From Bifidobacterium breve (lineage in GTDB: Bacteria > Actinomycetota > Actinomycetes > S36-B12), in NCBI GenBank assembly GCA_945900705.1, contig CAMDKJ010000048.1:1-10412 (forward strand): a DNA stretch of 10,412 nucleotides. The letters are read 5' to 3'. A program made the translations under genes and the position numbers. Shown piece after piece: positions 1-5,898 of the stretch. The notes under the pieces are model-generated. The model was not told where the DNA came from and ran no database searches. It was given only the letters and a program-made list of their open reading frames with translations. Position 1 is the first letter of the stretch; each line of letters begins with the position of its first letter.

Positions 1-38
1 CTCTAACCCCTAAATGCTGCCTGATCCCATAGGCGCGA

Positions 39-67
39 CACGCCGTGGCGTGCCACCTACGTGCCAC
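39..67. repeat. Overlapping short palindromes and direct GTGCCAC repeat
   Basis: CACGCC-GT-GGCGTG (39-52) is a perfect inverted repeat. It overlaps a second one, GTGGC-GT-GCCAC (45-56). The heptamer GTGCCAC occurs at 50-56 and again at 61-67, an 11-nt period. The block lies about 95 nt beyond the 3' end of the leftward tRNA-Gly. I see no coding sequence here: all three forward frames hit a stop within the first 30 nt. Function is unknown; a protein-binding site or the edge of an integrated element are possibilities only. Confidence 0.5.
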
Positions 68-78
68 TAAGTGAGCAC

Positions 79-92
79 ATTTGGGCCCAAAT
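79..92. repeat. 14-bp perfect palindrome ATTTGGGCCCAAAT
   Basis: A perfect self-complementary 14-mer centred on GGGCCC, between the GTGCCAC repeats and the tRNA-Gly terminator. It has no loop and no T-run, so it is not itself a terminator. It could be a dimeric regulator site, but no regulator family is recognised. Confidence 0.5.
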
Positions 93-131
93 CAGGAGGT
101 TTGAGAAATATCTGAAGATCCGGAAAATGCG

Positions 132-158
132 AAAAACCCTTTATTCGCAGAGGGTTTT
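132..158 (-). terminator. Rho-independent terminator of tRNA-Gly
   Basis: On the minus strand, AAAACCCT and AGGGTTTT form an 8-bp stem around a 10-nt loop, ending in a run of five T. It begins 3 nt after the encoded CCA end of the leftward tRNA-Gly, the usual place for a tRNA terminator. The stem is A/T-rich at its base and GC only in the middle. Confidence 0.7.
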
Positions 159-161
159 CGG

Positions 162-235
162 TGGAGCGGGTGACCGGGATCGAACCGGCATGGCCAGCTT
201 GGAAGGCTGGGGCTCTACCATTGAGCTACACCCGC
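162..235 (-). tRNA. tRNA-Gly (anticodon TCC)
   Basis: Read on the minus strand, the acceptor arm GCGGGTG (235-229) pairs with CACCCGC (172-166). The discriminator is T, followed by an encoded CCA (164-162). The anticodon loop CTTCCAA (205-199) is closed by CCAGC/GCTGG and places TCC at 203-201. The T-loop is TTCGATC. Total 74 nt including CCA. The gene is transcribed away from efeU and has its own terminator immediately downstream. The antisense reading over this gene gives a protein-like string (GIEPAWPAWKAGALPLSY), a common spurious tRNA translation. Confidence 0.96.
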
Positions 236-247
236 GAACACTTGCGC

Positions 248-253
248 AGTCTA
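248..253 (-). promoter_or_regulatory. Possible -10 element of tRNA-Gly
   Basis: TAGACT on the minus strand fits the actinobacterial TANNNT -10 pattern and lies 12 nt upstream of the mature tRNA 5' end. Transcription would start about 6 nt before the tRNA. No convincing -35 is visible at 16-18 nt; AAGACA is 20 nt away. Weak on its own. Confidence 0.3.
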
Positions 254-343
254 GCCAGACCCCAAAGTTGCGGTGTCTTGAGATTGGTAGCGGGCGGGGT
301 TGCGAAGCCACTGCGCTGTCGTCGAGTGGACTCGGTGATTTAA

Positions 344-372
344 TTAGGATAGCCTTACTGAGGTAATCCTAA
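344..372 (+). promoter_or_regulatory. DtxR/IdeR-like iron box upstream of efeU
   Basis: TTAGGATAGCCT (344-355) and AGGTAATCCTAA (361-372) form an imperfect inverted repeat, 10 of 12 positions complementary, around a 5-nt centre. The left 19 nt agree at 13 of 19 positions with the DtxR/IdeR consensus TTAGGTTAGGCTAACCTAA as I recall it. It covers a TAGGAT that would serve as a -10 and lies 22 nt before the iron permease start. Iron-loaded repressor binding here would shut the permease off when iron is plentiful. The role is inferred from motif and neighbour; the palindrome itself is directly visible. Confidence 0.6.
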
Positions 373-394
373 TAAGTCGAGTTTTGGGAGAATT

Positions 395-1252
395 ATGTTT
401 GCGAATTTCCTCATCGGCCTGCGTGAAGGGCTTGAGGCGGCACTTATTGTGGCCATTTTGGTGGCCTACTTAGTCAAACTCGACCAACGCTCCCAAATCC
501 CGCGCATTTGGGCCGGTGTTGGCCTTGCCGTAGGCCTCTCGGTACTTGCGACCGTGGTCCTGGTAGTAACCGGTAGTTCGCTGGCACCACAGGCTGAGCA
601 AATCTTCGCCGGCACCATGAGTTTGATAGCGGTCGGGCTTATCACCTGGATGATCTTCTGGATGGCCGTGCACTCGCGCTCCCTTAAAGGTCATCTACAA
701 GGTGAAGTCGACAAGGCCCTAGAGCGCAGCACCTGGGCCTTAGGGGTGGTGGCTTTTGTGGCGGTGGCCCGTGAAGGGCTAGAAACGGCGCTATTTGTCT
801 GGGCTGCGGCTCAGTCAAGTTCCACTGCAACGGCTCCATTCATTGGAGCGCTACTTGGCCTTGCGGTGGCAGTGGCCTTGGGGTTCCTGCTCTACCGCGG
901 CGCGGTAAAGGTTGACCTGGGCCGACTATTTAAGTGGACGGGTATCGCTCTAGTCGTGGTGGCCGCTGGGGTGCTCATGTATGCGGTGCACGAACTCCAA
1001 GAGGCGGGGGTGCTCCCCGGTGAGGAGTCGGTAGCGTTTGATGTGAGCGGCGCAGTTCCTAAGGACTCCTGGTACGGCTCGTTACTAGCGGCGCTATTTA
1101 ACTTCCGCGCCGTGACCAGCTGGCTGATGTTGTTCGCCTGGTTCGCTTATGTCATCCCCACGATGGCGATCTTCTTGATGCTGGTGAACCGCAAAACCCC
1201 GCAGGCAGTGAAATCGGAGGCTGATTTACGGCTTAGTGGTGCGAACACCTAG
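395..1252 (+). CDS. efeU: FTR1-family iron permease (EfeU-like)
   Basis: Integral membrane permease of the FTR1/EfeU family, which moves iron across the cytoplasmic membrane. The 285-residue protein carries both family signature motifs, REGLE at residues 10-14 in the first membrane segment and REGLE at 126-130 in the fourth. It also has the late HELQEAG motif at 199-205. Seven hydrophobic segments can be placed near 4-27, 38-59, 70-92, 113-139, 147-168, 179-198 and 240-265, matching the family topology. ATG at 395 follows GGGAG with 4 nt spacing. A DtxR/IdeR-like palindrome sits just upstream, suggesting iron repression. The usual partners EfeO (periplasmic) and EfeB (haem peroxidase) are not adjacent: tRNA genes flank it on both sides. 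It therefore works alone or with partners encoded elsewhere. The stop codon overlaps the likely -10 of tRNA-Pro. Confidence 0.92.
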   Translation: MFANFLIGLREGLEAALIVAILVAYLVKLDQRSQIPRIWAGVGLAVGLSVLATVVLVVTGSSLAPQAEQIFAGTMSLIAVGLITWMIFWMAVHSRSLKGHLQGEVDKALERSTWALGVVAFVAVAREGLETALFVWAAAQSSSTATAPFIGALLGLAVAVALGFLLYRGAVKVDLGRLFKWTGIALVVVAAGVLMYAVHELQEAGVLPGEESVAFDVSGAVPKDSWYGSLLAALFNFRAVTSWLMLFAWFAYVIPTMAIFLMLVNRKTPQAVKSEADLRLSGANT

Positions 1253-1255
1253 AAT
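1225..1255 (+). promoter_or_regulatory. Likely tRNA-Pro promoter overlapping the efeU stop codon
   Basis: TAGAAT at 1250-1255 matches the -10 consensus TATAAT at 5 of 6 positions, and its first three bases are the efeU stop codon TAG. TTTACG at 1225-1230 is a 4/6 match to TTGACA with 19-nt spacing, slightly long. The predicted start near 1262 would precede the mature tRNA 5' end by about 7 nt, a typical tRNA leader. Transcription would probably run on into tig. Confidence 0.45.
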
Positions 1256-1268
1256 CGGCGGGCCAGCG

Positions 1269-1341
1269 CGGGGCGTAGCGTAGTGGCTAGCGCGCCTGCT
1301 TTGGGAGCAGGAGACCGGGAGTTCGAATCTCCCCGCCCCGA
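1269..1341 (+). tRNA. tRNA-Pro (anticodon TGG)
   Basis: Acceptor CGGGGCG (1269-1275) pairs with CGCCCCG (1334-1340), with discriminator A at 1341. CCA is not encoded (CAA follows). The anticodon stem CCTGC/GCAGG closes the loop TTTGGGA (1300-1306), giving anticodon TGG at 1302-1304. The T-arm is GGGAG-TTCGAAT-CTCCC. The gene lies 16 nt after efeU and 35 nt before tig, with no terminator visible after it, so tRNA-Pro and tig may share a transcript cut by RNase P and the 3'-processing enzymes. tRNA-Gly and tRNA-Pro next to tig is a known actinobacterial arrangement. Confidence 0.96.
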
Positions 1342-1376
1342 CAACCGATTTGCCAACCACGATGGAATGAGCAGCT

Positions 1377-2696
1377 GTGAAGAGTGACGTCGAGGCTTTG
1401 TCGCCTACCCGGGTCAAGTTGACCATCGAAGTCCCCTTCGATGAGCTGAAGCCGAGCATGGACATCGCCTACTCGCGCATCGCCAAGCAGGTTAATGTTC
1501 CGGGCTTTCGCAAAGGCAAGGTCCCGGCGCGAGTAATTGAGCAGCGGGTTGGCCGCGGCGCGGTGCTCGAAGAGGCCATCAACGACGCGGTGCCAAAGGC
1601 ATACGAAGAAGCCCTGCGCGCCAATAACGTGGTACCGGTTGGCCGCCCAGAAGTTGATGTCACCGCGATCGAAGATGGTCAAAACTTGGCATTTACCGCA
1701 GAGGTTGATGTGCGGCCGGAGTTTGAGCTACCGGATTTCGCGTCACTGCGCGTAGAGGTAGCCGATGCGATGCCGAGCGAAGACGAAGTCACGACCCAGG
1801 TTGATGCATTGCGCACCCGCTTCGCATCACTTACGGAAGTTGATCGAGTCTGCGCCGATGGTGATGTGCTGCTTGTTGATATTTCTGGTGCGACCGACCA
1901 AGGCGATGAGATTGAAGATCTCTCGGGCACCGCGTTGTCCTATGAACTCGGTACCGATGGCATGCTTCCAGGTTTTGATGAAGCAATGCGGGGTGCGGCG
2001 AAGAATGAAACCCGCACCTTCGATTTCACTCCCGAAAATGGCGACTGGACTGGCGTCACCTTAACGGTGACCGCGGTGGTCACCTCGGTTCGTGAGCGCG
2101 AGCTGCCCGCCCTAGATGACGATTTTGCGCAGCTGGCTTCGGAGTTCGACACCGTGGCCGAGCTACGTGAAGACGTCCGCAACCGATTGGTGCGCATCAA
2201 GAAATTTGAACAGGGCGCAGAAGCCCGCGGCAAGTTGCACGAAGTATTGATGGAACAGATCGATATCCCCGTGCCAGATGGAGTTATTGCCGCCGAAGTT
2301 TCTGATCATTTCGGCGACGGCCATGAAGCAACTGAAGAGCATCGTGCAGAGGTCGAGTCGCAGGCGCGCGCGGGACTAAAGAGCCAGTTCATCCTCGACA
2401 AAATTGCTGAAGTCGAAGAAGTATCGGTAGGCGAAACTGAATTGTCGGCGTGGTTAGTGCAGCAGGCCCCGCAATATGGGTTGGCTCCGGATGCCTTCGC
2501 GCAGGCGCTGGTCGAAGCCGGCCAGGTTCCAATGGCAATCCAGGACATCCGGCGCACCAAGGCGCTGGCTTTGGTGCTCGAGCAAGCCACCGTGGTGGAT
2601 GCATCGGGCAATCCGGTGGATCTAAAGGCTCTGGCTGCTGAATTAAGGGGCCCGCAGATCACCGAAATCCCGGCCCCGGATGCAGCCGACGAGTAA
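1377..2696 (+). CDS. tig: Trigger factor, ribosome-associated chaperone
   Basis: Trigger factor binds near the ribosomal exit tunnel and shields nascent chains; it also has FKBP-type prolyl isomerase activity. The 439 residues divide as expected: ribosome-binding domain (about 1-115) with the signature GFRKGKVP at 43-50, an FKBP-like domain (about 160-240), and the C-terminal chaperone arms (about 245-405). A short acidic tail ends the protein. GTG at 1377 is chosen because MKSDVEAL followed by PTRVKLTIEVPFDELKP is the typical actinobacterial N-terminus. The Shine-Dalgarno is weak (GGA at 1364-1366). An ATG at 1367 is out of frame. The gene follows tRNA-Pro by 35 nt and precedes clpP1 by 130 nt, the conserved tig-clpP-clpX order that joins folding and degradation. 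No terminator is seen after its stop, so read-through into clpP1 is possible. Confidence 0.97.
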   Translation: MKSDVEALSPTRVKLTIEVPFDELKPSMDIAYSRIAKQVNVPGFRKGKVPARVIEQRVGRGAVLEEAINDAVPKAYEEALRANNVVPVGRPEVDVTAIEDGQNLAFTAEVDVRPEFELPDFASLRVEVADAMPSEDEVTTQVDALRTRFASLTEVDRVCADGDVLLVDISGATDQGDEIEDLSGTALSYELGTDGMLPGFDEAMRGAAKNETRTFDFTPENGDWTGVTLTVTAVVTSVRERELPALDDDFAQLASEFDTVAELREDVRNRLVRIKKFEQGAEARGKLHEVLMEQIDIPVPDGVIAAEVSDHFGDGHEATEEHRAEVESQARAGLKSQFILDKIAEVEEVSVGETELSAWLVQQAPQYGLAPDAFAQALVEAGQVPMAIQDIRRTKALALVLEQATVVDASGNPVDLKALAAELRGPQITEIPAPDAADE

Positions 2697-2721
2697 TTGC
2701 CGGTGCTCCCGAGCGGGTGGT

Positions 2722-2747
2722 GTTCGGCTGCTGGCGAACTCTTGGCA
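2722..2747 (+). promoter_or_regulatory. Candidate ClgR-like operator and -35 before clpP1
   Basis: GTTCG (2722-2726) and CGAAC (2735-2739) are inverted around an 8-nt centre; comparing the two 9-nt arms gives 7 of 9 complementary positions. Actinobacterial ClgR, activator of clpP1P2, is known to bind GTTCGC..GCGAAC-type sites just upstream of the -35. Here TTGGCA (2742-2747), a 5/6 match to TTGACA, follows 2 nt later. Two reservations: the half-site spacing is one base longer than the pattern I recall, and no clear -10 lies 16-18 nt downstream. Confidence 0.35.
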
Positions 2748-2815
2748 TTTGAGGAAGACCTGACCGGCCGAGAAGGTTAAGGTCTAAGGAGTTGGAAAGT
2801 TGATGCGATCCCATG

Positions 2816-2821
2816 AAGGAG
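2816..2821 (+). promoter_or_regulatory. Second Shine-Dalgarno that favours the TTG-2827 start of clpP1
   Basis: AAGGAG at 2816-2821 lies 5 nt before TTG 2827, whose product begins MSQIEMNS, resembling the MSQ start of mycobacterial ClpP1. A second AAGGAG at 2786-2791 lies 8 nt before TTG 2800 and 11 nt before ATG 2803, in the same frame. Either could be used, and the two products would differ by 8 or 9 N-terminal residues. Confidence 0.5.
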
Positions 2822-2826
2822 ATGTT

Positions 2827-3504
2827 TTGAGCCAGATTGAGATGAACAGCCATCAGGTGAATGGCGAAAGGGGCGTAGTGATGCCCGAGTTACGCGGCAC
2901 CGGCGGCAGCATGACCGGTTTCGGCGACATGCTCGACGAGCGCTTACTGCGCGAACGCATCATCTGGCTCGAGGGTGAGGTGCGCGACGAAAACTCCAAC
3001 CGCATTGCCAAGCAGTTACAGGTGCTCGCAGCAGAGGATCCCGACAAAGACATCACCCTTTACATCAACTCACCAGGCGGCTCGATTACCGCCGGCATGG
3101 TCATTTACGACACCATGCAGTTGATCCCAAACGACATCACCACGATCGCAATGGGCTTAGCGGCGTCGATGGGCCAGTTCCTGCTCTGCGCTGGTGCTGC
3201 CGGTAAGCGTTACGCGACGCCGAACACGCGCATCATGATGCATCAGCCACTCGGTGGTATCGGTGGCACGGCGAGCGATATCAAGATTCAAGCCGAGCAG
3301 ATGCTCTTTATCAAGAAGCGCATGGCCCAGTTAATTGCCGAGCACAGTGGTCAGACTTTGGAGCAGATCGAGTCCGACTCTGACCGTGACCGCTGGTTTA
3401 CTCCAGAAGATGCCAAGGTCTACGGCCTAATTGACCACGTATATAGCTCGGCCGCAGACGCCCCACCGGTCAAGACCCGCAAAGTCAAGGGAGAAACCCC
3501 GTGA
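2827..3504 (+). CDS. clpP1: ATP-dependent Clp protease proteolytic subunit ClpP1
   Basis: Serine peptidase subunit of the Clp protease; in actinobacteria ClpP1 and ClpP2 heptamers stack into one mixed tetradecamer that receives substrates from ClpX or ClpC1. From TTG 2827 the protein is 225 residues. The catalytic triad is complete: Ser114 in GLAASMGQF, His139 in MMHQPLGG, Asp188 in SDRDRWF. The YINSPGGS oxyanion-side motif is at 79-86. About 35 residues precede the conserved core (RERIIWLEG), longer than a minimal ClpP and probably a processed propeptide. The start is uncertain: TTG 2800 or ATG 2803 would extend it in frame, each with an AAGGAG upstream. The last four bases overlap the clpP2 start (GTGA), indicating translational coupling and equal dosage. 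Assigned as ClpP1 by gene order and resemblance to the mycobacterial first paralogue. Confidence 0.96.
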   Translation: MSQIEMNSHQVNGERGVVMPELRGTGGSMTGFGDMLDERLLRERIIWLEGEVRDENSNRIAKQLQVLAAEDPDKDITLYINSPGGSITAGMVIYDTMQLIPNDITTIAMGLAASMGQFLLCAGAAGKRYATPNTRIMMHQPLGGIGGTASDIKIQAEQMLFIKKRMAQLIAEHSGQTLEQIESDSDRDRWFTPEDAKVYGLIDHVYSSAADAPPVKTRKVKGETP

Positions 3505-4115
3505 GCCACCTGTTCACACCGCAAAGCCGCTATATCCTCCCTGAATTTCGGGAGCGTCACGCCAATGGTGAGCGCACCCACAACCCTTACACCAAGTTGT
3601 TCGAAGAGCGCATCATCTTCTTGGGTGTGCAGATCGACGACGCTTCAGCCGACGATGTGATGGCCCAGTTACTGTGCCTAGAGTCGATGGACCCTGATCG
3701 CGATATCCAGATTTACATAAATTCACCCGGTGGTTCCTACACCGCGATGACCGCAATTTACGACACGATGCAATTCGTGAAGCCGCAGATCCAGACGGTA
3801 TGCCTTGGGCAGGCCGCATCTGCCGCCGCAGTGGTACTTGCTGCCGGCACCCCGGGCAAACGCTTCGCTCTACCGCATGCGCGCATTTTGATCCACCAGC
3901 CATATACCGAAGGGGGTGGCCAGGGGTCAGATATTGAGATTCAGGCCAATGAGATCCTGCGTATGCGGCTTGAGATGGAAGGCATGCTCGCTAAGCACAG
4001 TGGGCGCACCCCGGAGGAAGTCGCCAAGGACATCGAACGCGACAAGATTCTGACGGCAGCCGATGCCAAGGAGTACGGCATTATCGATGCGGTTATCGCC
4101 TCGCGTAAAGCCTGA
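3501..4115 (+). CDS. clpP2: ATP-dependent Clp protease proteolytic subunit ClpP2
   Basis: Second ClpP paralogue, the ring that in mycobacteria docks the AAA+ unfoldases. 204 residues with an intact triad: Ser107 in GQAASAAAV, His132 in ILIHQP, Asp181 in IERDKILT. The N-terminus reads SRYILPEF and then NPYTKLFEERIIFLG; the same pattern precedes the core in mycobacterial ClpP2 and probably includes a removable propeptide. GTG at 3501 overlaps the clpP1 stop by 4 nt and has AGGGAG at 3488-3493 with 7-nt spacing, so the start is well supported. The region after the catalytic His (YTEGGGQGSDIEIQ) lacks the few extra residues I recall in the mycobacterial handle. clpX follows 151 nt later on the same strand. 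Confidence 0.96.
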   Translation: MSHLFTPQSRYILPEFRERHANGERTHNPYTKLFEERIIFLGVQIDDASADDVMAQLLCLESMDPDRDIQIYINSPGGSYTAMTAIYDTMQFVKPQIQTVCLGQAASAAAVVLAAGTPGKRFALPHARILIHQPYTEGGGQGSDIEIQANEILRMRLEMEGMLAKHSGRTPEEVAKDIERDKILTAADAKEYGIIDAVIASRKA

Positions 4116-4133
4116 ATAAGCCTAATCAAGCCT
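4108..4133 (+). repeat. Three AAGCCT units at 10-nt spacing across the clpP2 stop
   Basis: AAGCCT occurs at 4108-4113, 4118-4123 and 4128-4133, exactly 10 nt apart. The first copy holds the start of the clpP2 stop codon TGA (4113-4115) and the other two lie in the clpP2-clpX gap. One-turn spacing could suit a regulator binding one helix face, or could come from slippage. No known motif is recognised. Confidence 0.45.
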
Positions 4134-4266
4134 AAAGGGCCGCTTGAGAGTTAAGTGCGCGCCAATGTCGTGCGAGTACTGCTCCAACAGGGTACGGTCG
4201 GGGTAGCCCAGATCCCCGCTGGGTAATTTGGCGTCCGGTCGCCACCAAAGTGAAGGGAGCCCCGCC

Positions 4267-5559
4267 ATGGCACGTATTGGCGAGAGCGGTGATCTGCTCA
4301 AGTGCTCCTTCTGCGGCAAGAGCCAAAAGCAGGTCAAGAAACTAATCGCCGGCCCCGGGGTATATATCTGTGATGAATGTATTGACCTCTGTAACGAGAT
4401 CATCGAGGAAGAACTTCACGAGGCCACTGATTCGCAATTTGGTGAGCTACCCAAGCCGCGCGAAATCTACGCATTCTTGGATCAGTATGTAATTGGTCAA
4501 GATATTGCCAAGAAATCGCTGTCGGTCGCGGTCTACAACCACTACAAGCGGGTCCAAGCCGAAACCGGCGATAAGCCCAAGGATGATCAAGTTGAACTCG
4601 CCAAGTCGAATATCTTGCTTCTGGGCCCAACGGGCTCGGGCAAGACTTTGTTGGCCCAGACTTTGGCCCGAATGCTAAATGTGCCGTTCGCTATCGCTGA
4701 TGCCACCGCGCTCACCGAGGCGGGCTATGTCGGTGAGGACGTCGAAAACATCCTGCTGAAACTGATTCAGGCAGCCGACTACGACGTCAAAAAAGCTGAA
4801 ACCGGCATAATTTATATTGACGAAATCGACAAGGTGGCGCGCAAGAGCGAAAACCCTTCGATCACCCGCGATGTTTCGGGTGAAGGCGTGCAGCAGGCCC
4901 TACTTAAGATTTTGGAAGGCACGACTGCTTCGGTGCCACCCCAAGGTGGACGCAAGCACCCGCATCAAGAGTTCATCCAGGTAGACACCACCAATGTGCT
5001 GTTCATCGTGGGAGGCGCATTCTCTGGTCTTGATCACATCATTGAACAGCGCCTGGGCAAAAAACGTGTTGGGTTTACTTTCGACATCGTTGAGGGTGAA
5101 AGGGTCGAGGCCAAGGAGGCCAACCCCGACGATATTTTCTCGCATGTGATGCCTGAAGATCTTCTGAAGTTCGGCATGATCCCCGAGTTCATCGGCCGGT
5201 TGCCTGTCTTCACCTCGGTATCCAAACTAGATCGCACTGCTTTGGTAGCCGTTCTCACCGAGCCGAAAAATGCGTTGGTTAAGCAGTATCAGCGGCTATT
5301 TAATCTTGACGGTGTCGAGCTTGAATTCGAGCCCGAAGCCCTTGATGAAATTGCCGATCAGGCTTTGCTGCGGGGTACCGGTGCCCGTGGCCTGCGGGCC
5401 ATTCTCGAAGAAGTCCTGCTGCATGTCATGTATGACGTACCTAGCCGCTCTGACATCGCCAAGGTGGTTATCACCGGTGAGGTCGTGCGCGACAACGTTA
5501 ATCCGACTTTGGTACCGCGTGAGGCTCCCCGTCGGGTGCGCGGCGAGAAGTCCGCTTAG
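4267..5559 (+). CDS. clpX: ATP-dependent Clp protease ATP-binding subunit ClpX
   Basis: AAA+ unfoldase that recognises tagged or damaged proteins and threads them into ClpP. 430 residues. The N-terminal zinc-binding domain has Cys13, Cys16, Cys35 and Cys38. The AAA+ module shows Walker A GPTGSGKT (120-127), pore loop GYVG (153-156), Walker B IIYIDEID (181-188), the RKH loop (229-231), arginine finger Arg311 in EFIGRLPV and sensor II GARGLR (372-377). The ClpP-docking loop, IGF in E. coli, reads VGF at 268-270. ATG 4267 is chosen because AAGGGAG lies 7 nt before it and MARIGESGDLLKCSFCGKSQ is the standard actinobacterial start; an in-frame TTG at 4228 has no such support. It lies 151 nt after clpP2, on the same strand. 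Only a weak 4-bp hairpin with five T overlaps its stop. Confidence 0.98.
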   Translation: MARIGESGDLLKCSFCGKSQKQVKKLIAGPGVYICDECIDLCNEIIEEELHEATDSQFGELPKPREIYAFLDQYVIGQDIAKKSLSVAVYNHYKRVQAETGDKPKDDQVELAKSNILLLGPTGSGKTLLAQTLARMLNVPFAIADATALTEAGYVGEDVENILLKLIQAADYDVKKAETGIIYIDEIDKVARKSENPSITRDVSGEGVQQALLKILEGTTASVPPQGGRKHPHQEFIQVDTTNVLFIVGGAFSGLDHIIEQRLGKKRVGFTFDIVEGERVEAKEANPDDIFSHVMPEDLLKFGMIPEFIGRLPVFTSVSKLDRTALVAVLTEPKNALVKQYQRLFNLDGVELEFEPEALDEIADQALLRGTGARGLRAILEEVLLHVMYDVPSRSDIAKVVITGEVVRDNVNPTLVPREAPRRVRGEKSA

Positions 5560-5653
5560 TTTTTCCGCACTCCCGGCTGAACTATGCGCAGGTGCGTGAT
5601 CTCCTGTGTGCACGGGATCCCGAAAGGCCTTTACCTTTGAGATTAGATTCCTT

Positions 5654-5659
5654 ACTATT
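5654..5659 (+). promoter_or_regulatory. Possible -10 for the AbrB antitoxin gene
   Basis: TACTAT fits TANNNT (4 of 6 to TATAAT). A transcript starting 6-7 nt later would begin at about GTG 5665, allowing leaderless translation of the antitoxin. No clear -35 at 16-18 nt was found; CTTTAC at 5629-5634 is 19 nt away. Weak. Confidence 0.25.
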
Positions 5660-5664
5660 TGTAT

Positions 5665-5898
5665 GTGGAGGGAACCGTGTCAAGCAAAGGGCAGGTCACG
5701 ATTCCAAAGCTTGTCCGTGATGCGCTCGGGATTATGCGGGGGGATGCGTTGGAGTTTGAGGTTCGAGGCAACGAATTCATAGGCCGAAAAAAGCTTTCGC
5801 GAGTGGACTGGTCACAATACGTTGGCATTCTTGCTGATGGTCGCTCGACGGATGAAATTATGCGTGAGGTGCGACCTGTCCGCGCGTGGGCTGAATGA
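5665..5898 (+). CDS. AbrB/MazE-family antitoxin (VapB-like)
   Basis: Small DNA-binding protein of the SpoVT/AbrB swapped-hairpin fold, of the kind that serves as antitoxin to PIN-domain (VapC) RNases and represses its own operon. 77 residues from GTG 5665. TVSSKGQVTIPK (4-15) and LGIMRGDALEF form the DNA-binding hairpin. The tail STDEIMREVRPVRAWAE resembles the toxin-binding segment of VapB-type AbrB antitoxins. The start is uncertain: TTG 5659 adds two residues, while GTG 5677 has GGAGGGA only 3 nt upstream and would remove the first strand. The stop overlaps the ATG of the PIN fragment by 4 nt (ATGA), the usual antitoxin-toxin coupling. The partner is truncated, so this antitoxin is now probably an orphan. 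It sits between clpX and convergent valS, in sequence that looks more AT-rich towards its 3' side, consistent with an acquired cassette. Confidence 0.85.
   Translation: MEGTVSSKGQVTIPKLVRDALGIMRGDALEFEVRGNEFIGRKKLSRVDWSQYVGILADGRSTDEIMREVRPVRAWAE

Noticed and set aside
61..366. Open frames over 61-366 and 161-343 encoding strings such as GIEPAWPAWKAGALPLSY
   Set aside because: They are antisense translations of tRNA-Gly; this kind of string is a common false protein in databases. The only other content is the terminator and promoter region.
1226..1682. Minus-strand frames over tRNA-Pro (1226-1465 and 1287-1682)
   Set aside because: Their protein-like parts (for example GAGRFELPVSCSQSRR) are antisense readings of tRNA-Pro; the remainder is antisense to the start of tig.
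4228..4266. N-terminal extension of ClpX from TTG 4228
   Set aside because: The 13 extra residues match nothing familiar and no Shine-Dalgarno supports TTG 4228, whereas ATG 4267 has AAGGGAG and the standard ClpX start.
5540..5564. Possible terminator at the clpX stop (GCGG-8 nt-CCGC followed by five T)
   Set aside because: A 4-bp stem with an 8-nt loop overlapping coding sequence is too weak to call with confidence; the CGGGATCCCG palindrome at 5613-5622 has no loop or T-run.
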